Shown: one piece after another, positions 1 through 9,612 of the stretch
How positions within the stretch are numbered: the stretch's first letter is position 1
Layout of the letters: every line of letters begins with the position of its first letter
Position numbers and translations under genes: made by a program
The notes under the pieces: generated by a model
The model's database searches: none
Seen by the model: only the letters and a program-made list of their open reading frames with translations
Told to the model about the DNA's origin: nothing
DNA from: Amorphophallus konjac
Lineage: Eukaryota; Streptophyta; Magnoliopsida; Alismatales; Araceae
DNA length: 64,000 nt
Direction: 5' to 3'
NCBI GenBank assembly: GCA_022559845.1
Contig: CM040125.1
Coordinates: 322,779,829 to 322,843,828, forward strand

Positions 1-89
1 TGTACAGACTCTGAAGAACAGCAGCCAATGTATGGACTTGCTCAGCCATAGACTTCAGCTCAAGGCCAGTGTATGGACTTGATGAGACA

Positions 90-365
90 CTAATACAGAA
101 GCAACACGAAGACACGAATACGAAAACAACATGACATAGCAAACAGCAAAGAGAACGGCACGAGGTGAAACGACACGTGATAAAACAAAGAAAGCAGGAA
201 AACGACTCGAGTAACTATAGTAAATGACACGAGAACACAAGAGCAAGAATAAAAGGATGACTCGAGATGAGCAACTAAATACTGAAGAAACGACACGAGG
301 TGGCACAGAAAGCAACACGAGGTGCTGCAATGTTCTGCACGCAATGGAACAAAACGACACGAAGA
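90..365. repeat. Irregular array of CACGAAG/CACGAGG motifs
   Basis: The core (A)ACACGA(A/G)G recurs many times at uneven spacing, for example near 105, 168, 230, 296 and 356. The same array occurs in both LTRs of element B upstream, in transcription sense, of the TATA box. It probably belongs to the U3 regulatory region of this LTR family. Confidence 0.7.
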
Positions 366-384
366 CAAGCCCTGAAAATAATGT

Positions 385-812
385 TTAAACTTCACGCTGT
401 ACAGACTTTGTTGAAGTGTGAAGGAGTTGAGTGTATAGACTTCACGATGTGAAGACTTTGTCAAAGATAGCATGCCGATGTACAGACTTGAGCGAGTCAA
501 GGTCTGTGTAGACTTGAAGATCACTCAGCGACCAATGTATAGACTTTCCAATGGAAAGGCTATATAGACTTGAAACAATGGAAGACAGCGAGTGTATAGA
601 CTTCGAAGTGCAACGTAGGTAAAACTTCCAATGTTCAGACTTCAAAGATAAACGTTGGTAAAGAACCCAATGTGCAGACTTGGAAGTGCAACGTAGGAAC
701 ATATGCTAATGTACAGACTTTGGCAAGTAACGATGTACAGACTTGCACAGTTCCAGCTGAAGAATGTATAGACTTTACCTATTGAATGTGGCTGTACAGA
801 CTTGGAGAGTTG
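385..812. repeat. Irregular array of TGTACAGACTT motifs
   Basis: Variants of TGTACAGACTT(TG)AAG occur about every 30-45 bp, with random-looking sequence between. Arrays of the same motif are found at 1-85, 8503-8960, 13220-13530 and 21240-21530. It is a shared component of the Sirevirus-like LTRs, not a perfect tandem repeat. Confidence 0.7.
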
Positions 813-815
813 AAG

Positions 816-820
816 CCAAT
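816..820. repeat. Target-site duplication of element A, left copy
   Basis: CCAAT directly precedes the TGATG terminus of element A and is repeated exactly at 8503-8507 after its CATCA terminus. It marks A as a true insertion into LTR D. Confidence 0.9.
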
Positions 821-3196
821 TGATGTGGCACAGCCCAAAGACCACTAAATATGATGAGATGACCCTAGGACTTAGACCCGCAAGCATACAAGCGCTCAAT
901 GATTCTCACAATGATGATTTTTGCTCACTCGGCTCACATGTTTACCCGATGGGTCCGGGAGATGATGGTGAGGGTCCGAGGCGGGACCCAATTGTCCTAA
1001 TGGACTTACAATGCTAAGGCTGACCCCCAATGGGCCTGGGAGACCCAGCTTTGTGGGTGGCTGGCCCGCAAGGCGGGGTGTTGGGTGGCACTCACTCACG
1101 GGCCGCGGTGGGCACAAAATCGCTTAAAATTAAGTCCGAGCGCTCTCTTACCGTCCGAAGGGCATTCAAGGCAATACTACATTTGCAGAAATGAAGCTAC
1201 AAGGGTGTGATCAGAAGCTCACCTGATCGGTGTGAAGACACCGAACCCGTTCGGAGACGAGGGCGCGCCGGGAAGCGTGGGTAATTACCCGAACGCTGCG
1301 GCGATTGTCGCTTGACCTGAAACTTAAATAGTACAACACTACTCCTCACGCAGGAGGGATGAACTTGGGGTGGGGATTAATCTTATTACACTCAAAACTA
1401 CCTCCACGCAGGGAGGGGCCTTCAGCCGGCCAAGCGGGGTGGGGATTTATGCAAAGGAAAAGCCGATCTTCCGAGTCCGCTGGTTCTGCCAATCTGCAGG
1501 TTTGCAGGACAGGATGTTGCTGTTGATGCTGTCACGGGATCCACGGGGCTCCAAACTTGACGAAACCACTGCCAAAAGTTTCTCATCTGACAGGGGATGA
1601 AGCTTGAATTTTTGGGGCAGCTTTGATACCTGAGGCTGGCAGTGCCGGCGATGGGAACAGGACAGCAATGTCTGGCTCCTGGCAGGTACCAAACTGATGC
1701 AGCAGGTTGTAGATGTCGCTGTGGCCCCTCCTGAACTCCGATTGGGACGAGATTGGCGGTGACGCGATCGTGGTCGGAGTAGCTTCGAGCAGCAGTTGAC
1801 GGGGCCTCGATCCAAGGTCGGAGGAGAGCGGGGTAGCCGGAAGAGTAGGTACAGGTCGAACCTGGTCCCACAGTGGGCAGATTACCCACCCTGACGAAGA
1901 AAATGTTAACTTGCAGCTCCGGTGGCCGAATGAGGTCCTTATTCTTGGAGAAGACAGCTAACTGGTATTAGTTTCAGCCCTCCAAAAATGGCGCTCAGAT
2001 CTTCAGGGAGGAAGTCGTGGTCGGACTGTGACTGCAGCTCTGGTTCCCTGCCTGAGAGCTTCTGCGCAGTTGAGGGAGATCGGCTCCTACGGACAGCTCC
2101 GACCTTGGATGTTGACGAAACCACCTCGCCTTGAAAGCTCTCAGGACTCCCTTTCCAGAGATGTAGGCCTTGACACCAGGAGGACCAGGGAACGGCCGGT
2201 CCTGTTGTGATCTTCAGGACCCAACTCTGCAGCCTGCGACCTGCTTTCTGAAATGGCAAACTAGCAAGAATGAAGGGAGTGGGAGGGAGGTAAAAAAGCT
2301 TGAGGATGATGGCTGAAGGTTTAGGGAGGGGGGGAGGACGTGGCTAGGGCTCCAGGAGGTTAGGAATGGCAGTGATGGAGGGAGAAAGGGGGCTGGAACT
2401 GCTAGAGGTGGAGATGGGGGAGTGGATGTGCACAAGAGAGAAGATGAGTGTGAGGGAAGGTGGGGGGCGAACTTGGCTATGGGGAGGGAGTGGATTTCGA
2501 CCTAGGGTGAGGGAGGGATGGGAGAGGGGAGGGTAATTCGAATTTGGGCTTTGGGAGGGGTTAATTTAGCCTTGGGAAGGTGGATAGGTGCCTTGGGAAG
2601 TGAAGGGAGGTGGGTGGTAGTTGGGAAGTAGAGTTTGGATTGGTGGAGGGTTGTTGGGACTAGGTGGAGAGTAAAGGAGGGTTGTGGGAAGTTGTGGGGT
2701 ATTAATGGAGGTAGGTGGGGGTTGGAATTGAATGAGAGAGGGGGAGGAGAGAGGGGAGGTTCGCCCCTTGCCTTGTGGGAGAGAGAAGGAGAGCTAGAGA
2801 GAGAGAGAGGAATGGAATAATGAGAGATTTGAAAGAGTTTTCTTCAATATTCATCAAAAGTTAGTACATGGAGGGAGATGGGGGCTATTTATAGGCAACC
2901 CATCGTTACAAGACAAAAATAACCCTGCCATTTAAGGAAAAAGATCAAACATGTCCTAGACTCAGTCCAATAGGTCCAAACTAAGGTATTAGGGCCCAAT
3001 TAGACCAAATAGGGGAAATGGACTAGTACAACATGACATAATAAAAGGAAATACATGCGACATGACCCAATAAAAGGAAAATTACATATGATAAAACTCA
3101 ATAAAAGGAGGATACATAAGATGAGAATGAGTCGACCCAAATCAAGGGTGTGCAGGCGACCCGAGCCATAGCGAGTGTCGTGAGATGTCCTCATCA
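821..3196 (-). repeat. Element A 3' LTR
   Basis: This is the left copy of the direct repeat; its partner is 6129-8502. It begins TGATGTGGCACAG and ends with CATCA. It is rich in GGGAGG/GAGAGA tracts near 2280-2810. Frames inside it (for example around 1422-1889 and 2635-2820) are repeated in the other LTR and look non-coding. Confidence 0.93.
2886..2893 (-). promoter_or_regulatory. TATA box in element A 3' LTR
   Basis: The minus strand reads TATAAATAG, with the same motif at the matching place in the other LTR (8192-8199). Purine/pyrimidine-rich tracts flank it. It is probably the LTR core promoter. Confidence 0.6.
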
Positions 3197-3206
3197 AATC
3201 CCCCGG
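3197..3206 (-). other. Polypurine tract of element A
   Basis: On the minus strand a CGGGGGATT run abuts the TGATG start of the 3' LTR, the normal place for plus-strand DNA priming. A similar G/A run precedes the 3' LTRs of E1 and E3. Confidence 0.65.
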
Positions 3207-3234
3207 GGTGGGGAGAACTCGACCCTGTCGAGTG

Positions 3235-3409
3235 TGGGTCTGCCTGGCTGTCATAGTGCTCCAGAATGTCGGGATCCAACCGCAGCAGGTCCTCCCGCCT
3301 CACCCAAGCATCCTCCGTCGGGGGACGGTTCTTCCACCTAACCAAGTAGCGCCGATACACCTTGTGCCTCGTAATGATGCTATGCTCATCCAGTATTGCC
3401 TCTATCTGC
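3235..3409 (-). pseudogene. Chromodomain of element A, frameshifted from the main ORF
   Basis: The minus strand encodes a chromodomain of chromovirus integrase type: an ILDEH start, then YLVRWKN and DAWVRREDL, then an acidic end. It normally closes the integrase of chromoviral Ty3/gypsy elements and is thought to steer integration to marked chromatin. Here it is out of frame with the ORF at 3459-6020. A run of nine G (plus strand, about 3466-3474) and a stop codon lie between, so a slippage frameshift is likely. The domain itself is legible from end to end and is followed by a serine/glycine-rich tail (STGSSS). Confidence 0.8.
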
Positions 3410-3458
3410 TATCGTCGGTCTCTTAAGCTGGGAAGTGGAGTCCCTCCGGGAGTGTCTC

Positions 3459-6020
3459 TCATAAGGGGGGGGGTAACGGCTCAAGCTCCTCACTGGGTTC
3501 CACCGCAGGGCCTTTGTAGGGTACCAGGTCCACCACGTTGAAGGTAGGGTGCACCCCATAGCTCTCTGGTAGGTCAAGCTCATAAGCATTGCTGCCAAGT
3601 CGTCGTAGAACTCGAAAGGGTCCCGACCCTCGTGCCCTCAACTTGGAGGCAGGCCCGGGAAGGAGCCGCTCCGTCCTCACCATCACCTGGTCTCTCACTT
3701 GGAATTCACAGTGGCGCTGGTGAGCATCTGCCCGTCTTTTGTAAGCCTCATTGCTTTTCCCTATATGCTTGCGGATGTCATCATGCAACTCTTTGATATG
3801 CTGTGCAAAGGACTCAGCTGAGACTGACACCCTAGCATGTGGGGGAAGGGGAATGAGATCCGAGGGCTTTCTAGGCCTAAAACCATGCACTGTCATGAAT
3901 GATGATCCTATAGGGATGAAGGGAGGGCCTGGACAGCCAAATTCAGCCCTATCAAGTGTTAGATTGGTTTTGACAGATTTAGGAGGACCAGGGCATCCAT
4001 GAATTGACCTATCATGCTTAGAAACCATGTGGACCTTGATGCACTTAGGTGGACCGGGGCAACCACAAGTGGCCCTATCATGCATGAGACGGATGAAGAG
4101 TGGGGGAAGACCAACTTGTCCAAATGTAAGCCTATCATGCACTGGACCTAGTGTGTGAATGACACAAATGATGTGACTAGCCTGACCACATGATGCAAAA
4201 GGTTGTGATACATGGATTCTTATCAAGATGGTCCCATCTGTGAGATTTGGGGGTTTCCACTCATGGGGATCGAAGCGGTTCCAAGGGGTTGACATCTTGG
4301 GATGGGTCACTCCCTTATTTCCAAGGTTGATGCCACCCTTGGCATTGACTCTCATAGTGTGGGCGGAATTTCGGAATGGGTGGGTTAGGCCTGACATGGT
4401 GGGTGAGGGTAGGAGGGAGTGGGTGGTGGGTGAGGAGTACTTGGAAGCCCATAGGGAGTGGCCAAACAGATCAAGATGGGTTAAGGGGTGGGTGATGTGG
4501 AGGTGGGTTTCAATCCAAGTGGTCGCCCTAGGGTCCCTAGCACACATAGGGAAGTGGAAATCATGAACCCAGTGGGACTTATCGTAATGCTCCTTGCAAA
4601 GGGGCGAGGGGTAGGGAGAGATGTAGGAGGGCCAGGAGGTGGGTTGGTAATGAGGGGCTAGTGGGAAGGGAACATGTGGATCTAGGAGGACTTGGGTTGA
4701 GGGGAATGAGGCTTCTTCCCATCCTGGACCTTGAGCATTCCAAAGCATACACTCCCTAGTGTGGGCTGGGCACTCGTCTCCTAATGGGGTAAGCACCAAA
4801 GTGGATTCCTTAGGTTGATTGCCCTCTCCTTGTGGTAGGGGAGTGGTGTAAAACTCATCGGGAATTGAAATCCCTTTCCTTGTGGAAGGAGGGGATTTCC
4901 ATTGAGTGGGGTCAAAAGGATCATAGAAATTGAAACTCTTATGGAGGGATCCCTCTATGTCCTTGGATAGGTTGGCCCAAGTAGGACGTTCCCCGATGCA
5001 TGTTGAACCTTCATCGACAAGGGGCAACAACAAGAGTGTGGACTCACTAGGAAGTGTGACCTTGAGGAGAGGAGAGCATTTTTTTGTGGGGCTCATTGGG
5101 TCAAGTTCCCTAGGGGTTGGCAGGAAGATTAGAAGCTCACTAGTGCATTGGCCTATAGTGCAAATAGATGTAATGGAGCCAATGGATGAGTAGGCAAAGG
5201 CAAGGTACTTGGGCTTAATGGGTTCCATGGCCAACATGCTAGTCAACCCCATTTGATAACTCAAACTCCTAAGTAGGTCTTCAAGGGTTTCCACAAAGCA
5301 AAAGGATTGATATGTTGTGTGACGAGAATGACATGGCACTAGTTGAACTTGCTCTATGGGGAGGTTGCATGGGGTTGAAGGGTACAAGATGGGACCTTTC
5401 TTTTGCCAGGTAGCTAGGGGCTCCTCTATGGTTAGCTCACCAGTGGGTGGGATGAGTTGCTCATGTTGGGGTTCGGGTTGGTTTTGTGCAATGGAGATTT
5501 GAGGCTCATTTTCCACTTTAACTGATAGCTTTTGAATGGTTTGCTCAAACTTGGAGAGGGCTTGATTATAAGAATTTGGGAAGTGGAACTTTTTCTTGTC
5601 TCCCGGGGATTGCAAGTGACACCCTTTTCCTTCGGGGTCTATGATTGCTTGTTGTTCTTCCATCCATTCTTTTCCCAAAATAATATGTGACCCAAGGGGC
5701 CAAATTTTGCACCATGCTCCACTACCCCACGTAATGGATTTGGAGGGAATGCGGCTTACACAAGGTACGTAGAACTCTACGAAAACCCATTTCCCATGGA
5801 TGACAATTTTCCCTTCTTGTGACAAGGAGTTCACAAGAGTTTGGGAGACATAATTTCCCGATTGGTACTCATCAAGGAACACAGTGGTGATTTTGTTGTG
5901 GGGTAGGACTACTTTGAAGCTAAAGGACATGGTGAACCGGTCATCGTGGGAATTGGGATTCATGGTGTTATTGGAAGAAGATGAAATGCCTTGATAATGA
6001 GTTCCACTACGAGTGGTCAT
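3459..6020 (-). CDS. Element A chimeric protein: protease-like region, unknown EPL region, gypsy integrase tail
   Basis: An uninterrupted 853-residue frame beginning about 110 bp inside the primer-binding site. The MTTRSG start resembles plant gypsy Gag starts, but no capsid or zinc knuckle follows. About residues 30-135 look like a retropepsin-type fold (FLDEYQSGNYVS, later HIILGKEWMEEQQAIID) with a disrupted catalytic D-S/T-G. Residues near 195-320 carry EEPLATWQKKG, TLEDLL and GSITSICT, shared with elements E1 and E3. A middle section rich in Pro, His and Trp ends in three GCPGPP motifs (about 600-690). The last 130 residues are the C-terminal part of a gypsy integrase: HIKELHDDIRKHI, KLRARGSGPFRVL and HPTFNVVDLVPY. 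RT, RNase H and the DDE core are absent. The protein may bind element RNA or DNA, but its role is unknown. Confidence 0.8.
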   Translation of the reverse strand: MTTRSGTHYQGISSSSNNTMNPNSHDDRFTMSFSFKVVLPHNKITTVFLDEYQSGNYVSQTLVNSLSQEGKIVIHGKWVFVEFYVPCVSRIPSKSITWGSGAWCKIWPLGSHIILGKEWMEEQQAIIDPEGKGCHLQSPGDKKKFHFPNSYNQALSKFEQTIQKLSVKVENEPQISIAQNQPEPQHEQLIPPTGELTIEEPLATWQKKGPILYPSTPCNLPIEQVQLVPCHSRHTTYQSFCFVETLEDLLRSLSYQMGLTSMLAMEPIKPKYLAFAYSSIGSITSICTIGQCTSELLIFLPTPRELDPMSPTKKCSPLLKVTLPSESTLLLLPLVDEGSTCIGERPTWANLSKDIEGSLHKSFNFYDPFDPTQWKSPPSTRKGISIPDEFYTTPLPQGEGNQPKESTLVLTPLGDECPAHTRECMLWNAQGPGWEEASFPSTQVLLDPHVPFPLAPHYQPTSWPSYISPYPSPLCKEHYDKSHWVHDFHFPMCARDPRATTWIETHLHITHPLTHLDLFGHSLWASKYSSPTTHSLLPSPTMSGLTHPFRNSAHTMRVNAKGGINLGNKGVTHPKMSTPWNRFDPHEWKPPNLTDGTILIRIHVSQPFASCGQASHIICVIHTLGPVHDRLTFGQVGLPPLFIRLMHDRATCGCPGPPKCIKVHMVSKHDRSIHGCPGPPKSVKTNLTLDRAEFGCPGPPFIPIGSSFMTVHGFRPRKPSDLIPLPPHARVSVSAESFAQHIKELHDDIRKHIGKSNEAYKRRADAHQRHCEFQVRDQVMVRTERLLPGPASKLRARGSGPFRVLRRLGSNAYELDLPESYGVHPTFNVVDLVPYKGPAVEPSEELEPLPPPL

Positions 6021-6114
6021 GCAAAGTTGGGTGGGCTATGCAAGGGTGTGCGAATGCACCTAAGAAAATCTTAGTGTGACGCAAGACTAGACTTGTAAGG
6101 ACAAGCCTATGACC

Positions 6115-6126
6115 GCTCTGATACCA
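6115..6126 (-). other. Primer-binding site of element A (initiator Met tRNA type)
   Basis: The minus strand reads TGGTATCAGAGC two bases inside the right LTR end, complementary to the 3' end of plant initiator methionine tRNA. It fixes the orientation of element A as minus. Confidence 0.9.
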
Positions 6127-6128
6127 CT

Positions 6129-8502
6129 TGATGTGGCACAGCCCAAAGACCACTAAATATGATGAGATGATCCTAGGAGTTAGACCCGCAAGCATACAAG
6201 CGCTCAATGATTCTCACAATGACGATTTTTGCCCACTCGGCTCACACGTTCACCCGATAGGTCCGGGAGATGATGGTGAGGGTCCGAGGCGGGACCCAAT
6301 TGTCCTAATGGACTTACAATGCTAAGGCTGACCCCCAATGGGCCTGGGAGACCCAGCTTTGTGGGTGGCTGGCCCGCAAGGCGGGGTGTTGGGTGGCACT
6401 CACTCACGGGCCGCGGTGGGCACAAAATCGCTTAAAATTAAGTCCGAGCGCTCTCTTACCGTCCGACGGGCATTCAAGGCAATACTACATTTACAGAAAT
6501 GAAGCTACAAGGGTGTGATCAGAAGCTCACCTGATCGGTGTGAAGACACCGAACCCGTTCGGAGACGAGGGCGCTCCGGGAAGCGTGGGTAATTATCTGA
6601 ACGCTGCGGCGATTGTCGCTTGACCTGAAACTTAAAGAGTACAACACTACTCCTCACGCAGGAGGGATGAACTTGGGGTGGGGATTAATCTTATTACACT
6701 CAAAACTACCTCCACGCAGGGAGGGGCCTTCAGCCGGCCAAGCGGGGTGGGGATTTATGCAAAGGAAAAGCCGATCTTCCGAGTCCGCCGGTTCTGCCAA
6801 TCTGCAGGTTTGCAGGACAGGATGTTGCTGTTGATGCTGCCACAGGATCCACGGGGCTCCAAACTTGACGAAACCACTGCCAAAAGTTTCTCAGCTGACA
6901 GGGGATGAAGCTTGAATTTTTGGGGCAGATTTGACACCCGAGGCTGGCAGTGCCGGTGATGGGAACAGGACAGCAATGTCTGGCTCCTGGCAGGTACCGA
7001 ACTGATGCAGCAGGTTGCAGATGTCGCTGTGGCCCCTCCTGAACTCCGATTGGGACGAGATTGGCAGTGACGCGATCGTGGTCGGAGTAGCTTCGAGAAG
7101 CAGTTGACGGGGCCTCGATCCAAGGTCGGAGGAGAGTGGGGTAGCCGGAAGAGTAGGTACAGGTCAAACCTGGTCCCACAGTGGGCAGATTACCCACCCT
7201 GATGAAGAAAATGTTAACTTGCAGCTCCTCTGGCCGAATGAGGTCCTTCATCTTGGAGAAGACAGCTAACTGGTAGTAGTTTCAGCCCTCCAAAAATGGC
7301 GCTCAGATCTTCAGGGAGGAAGTCGTGGTCGGACTGTGACTGCAGCTCTGGTTCCCTGCCTGAGAGCTTCTGCGCAGTTGAGGGAGATCGGCTCCTGCGG
7401 ACAGCTCCGACCTCGGATGTTGACGAAACCACCTCGCCTTGAAAGCTCTCTGGACGCCCTTTTCAGAGATGTAGGCCTTGACACCAGGAGGACCAGGGAA
7501 CGGCCAGTCCTGTTGCGATCTTCAGGACCCAACTCTGCAGCCTGCGACCTGCTTTCTGAAATGGCAAACTAGCAAGAATGAAGGGAGTGGGAGGGGGGTA
7601 ACAAAGCTTGAGGATGATGGCTGAAGGTTTAGGGAGGGGGGGAGGACGTGGCTAGGGCTCCAGGAGGTTAGGAATGGCAGTGATGGAGGGAGAAAGGGGG
7701 CTGGAACTGCTAGAGGTGGAGATGGGGGAGTGGATGTGCACAAGAGAGAAGATGAGTGTGAGGGAAGGTGGGGGGCGAACTTGGCTATGGGGAGGGAGTG
7801 GATTTCGACCTAGGGTGAGGGAGGGATGGGAGAGGGGAGGGTAATTCGAATTTGGGCTTTGGGAGGGGTTAATTTAGCCTTGGGAAGGTGGATAGGTGCC
7901 TTGGGAAGTGAAGGGAGGTGGGTGGTAGTTGGGAAGTAGAGTTTGGATTGGTGGAGGGTTGTTGGGACTAGGTGGAGAGTAAAGGAGGGTTGTGGGAAGT
8001 TGTGAGGTATTAATGGAGGTAGGTGGGGGTTGGAATTGAATGAGAGAGGGGGAGGAGAGAGGGGAGGTTCGCCCCTTGCCTTGTGGGAGAGAGAAGGAGA
8101 GCTAGAGAGAGAGAGGAATGGAATAATGAGAGATTTGAAAGAGTTTTCTTCAATATTCATCAAAAGTTAGTACATGGAGGGAGATGGGGGCTATTTATAG
8201 GCAGCCCATCTTTACAAGATAAAAATAACCCTGCCATTTAAGGCAAAAGACCAAACATGTCCTAGACTCAGTCCAATAGGCCCAAACTAAGGTATTAGGG
8301 CCCAATTAGACCAAAAAGGGGAAATGGACTAGTACAATATGACATAATAAAAGGAAATACATGCGACATGACCCAATAAAAGGGAAATTACATATGATAA
8401 GACTCAATAAAAGGAGGATACATAAGATGAGAATGAGTCGACCCAAATCAAGGGTGTGCAGGCGACCCGAGCCATAGCGAGTGTCGTGAGATGTCATCAT
8501 CA
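6129..8502 (-). repeat. Element A 5' LTR
   Basis: This is the right copy of the long direct repeat, 2374 bp against 2376 bp on the left, differing by scattered substitutions and a few indels. It starts TGATGTGGCACAG and ends ATCATCA before the CCAAT duplication at 8503-8507. Confidence 0.93.
8192..8199 (-). promoter_or_regulatory. TATA box in element A 5' LTR
   Basis: TATAAATAG on the minus strand, in the 5' LTR that would drive the element RNA. It is conserved in the other LTR. Confidence 0.65.
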
Positions 8503-8507
8503 CCAAT
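8503..8507. repeat. Target-site duplication of element A, right copy
   Basis: CCAAT, identical to 816-820, directly after the CATCA terminus. Confidence 0.9.
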
Positions 8508-9234
8508 GTACAGACTTTATGATATGAAGCCAATGTACAGACTTTAAAAGGTGTGAACAACAAGGAATGCTGTACAGACTTTAAAAGCACTGTCCAGTGT
8601 ATAGGCTTGATGCCTCGAAGGTGATGTATATACTTTGATGCCCAACGCCAATGTACTGACTTTGAAGAGAAAACAAATGTATGGACTTTGACAGAGTGAG
8701 ACAATGTTCAGACTTTGAAGATACACTGTGGATGTACATACTTGGAAGATCATGGAGTGTATAGACTTGAAATGCTTGAAGAGGATGTACATACTTCAAG
8801 AGATGCAGCATGCCAATGTATAGACTTCATGAAGAAACACATGATGCAATGTGTGGACTTGGTGACACATGCAAACAGATGAGTGTACAGACTATGCCAG
8901 CAAGCTACACGATGTGTAGACTTAGAAGTGCCTACAGCTGTGCATTGTACACACTTGCTGCCTGATGCAAATGTGCAGATTCTATTAATGCACATCAATA
9001 CTTTATGCAGCAGATAATCAGTCTGAACTTCAAAAGTAATGACTCATAGTGTAAGCAGATAAACTGACTGAACATATGAAAAACTGAATGAATATTTGAA
9101 TGACAGACTGAATATAAGAATGGCTGAATAAAACCATGGTGACTCACAGTGATTAACTCACATTAAAACCAAACATCACAAACCCCTAAAGCCAATCATC
9201 AAAACCACAAGCCACAGGGGCCAGGGGCACAACA
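8503..9234 (-). mobile_element. Element D: Sirevirus-like LTR, right part and terminus
   Basis: Continuation of the LTR interrupted by A. It has TGTACAGACTT-type motifs to about 8960, then an AT-rich stretch with AGCAGATAAACTGACTGA and GTGACTCACAGTGATTAA, matching 13600-14060 in element B's LTR. It ends CAGGGGCCAGGGGCACAACA, close to B's LTR end. After 9234 the sequence becomes C's LTR, so this is the outer border of D. AGGGA (9235-9239) may be its target-site duplication; the partner is out of the window. Confidence 0.75.
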
Positions 9235-9339
9235 AGGGACTACTGGGGAGCTTCTCCCATGTTCTCCCCCTCATCCGTGGATGTTTGGGGGCATGGCGTG
9301 GATTTTTGGGGTTTTCCCGCCGTTCTCGATTTTCTGAAA

Positions 9340-9612
9340 TGGTCGCGGTCTACCAGTAACCGCTTTCATTGGTTGCGGTCTTGGGAGAACTGCGTTTGCC
9401 CAAGAACGTCGGAAAGCGTCGCGGACGTGCGATAGACCATTTTCATCTAGTCCCGGTCGTGACCCGACCGTGACTATGTGGTCGCGGTCCCAGGGCGACC
9501 GCTACCATCGGGCGGCGTCTGGCTAGTCGCGGTCGTGACCCGACCGTGACTGCTTAGTCGCAGTCCTCGGTCGACCGCTTCTATCTGGTCGCAGTCCTCA
9601 GGAGACCGCGAC
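9340..9612. repeat. Array of paired imperfect palindromes, core GGTCGCGGTC
   Basis: Repeated hairpin-capable units of about 22-25 bp, such as CGGTCGTGACCCGACCG, GCGGTCCCAGGGCGACCGC and GGTCGCAGTC...GAGACCGCGAC. Each has a 4-7 nt loop, and units are separated by about 10-25 nt. The array is conserved in the 3' LTR at 26717-26958, where it lies downstream of the TATA box and so probably in the transcribed leader. Confidence 0.75.

Larger units (their letters stand above)
1..820 (-). mobile_element. Element D: Sirevirus-like LTR, left visible part
   Basis: This stretch has no gene. It matches in style and order the U3 half of the LTRs of element B: short CACGAAG-type repeats first, then TGTACAGACTT-type repeats. 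The LTR is cut at 820 by element A and resumes at 8503, and its other end lies outside the window. The minus orientation is inferred from element B. It may be a solo LTR or one LTR of a complete element; the window cannot decide. Open frames on both strands here are products of the repeats and are not genes. Confidence 0.7.
821..8502 (-). mobile_element. Element A: non-autonomous Ty3/gypsy LTR retrotransposon (chromovirus-derived)
   Basis: A complete 7.7 kb insertion with near-identical 2.4 kb LTRs (821-3196 and 6129-8502), TGATG...CATCA termini, a 5 bp TSD (CCAAT), and a minus-strand primer-binding site next to the right LTR. The internal region is only 2.9 kb. It encodes an 853-residue protein ending in a gypsy integrase tail, followed out of frame by a chromodomain. 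No reverse transcriptase, RNase H or integrase catalytic core is present, so the element must have moved in trans. Similar LTRs and perfect TSDs suggest a fairly recent insertion. Confidence 0.93.

Noticed and set aside
90..524. Minus-strand open frames rich in Ser, Val, Leu and Cys
   Set aside because: They come from the CACGAAG motif array read in reverse; the same frames recur in both LTRs of element B.
1422..1889. 155-codon minus frame in element A's LTR
   Set aside because: Also present (as 173 codons, with changes) in the other LTR; no protein family features, and it lies in the LTR body.
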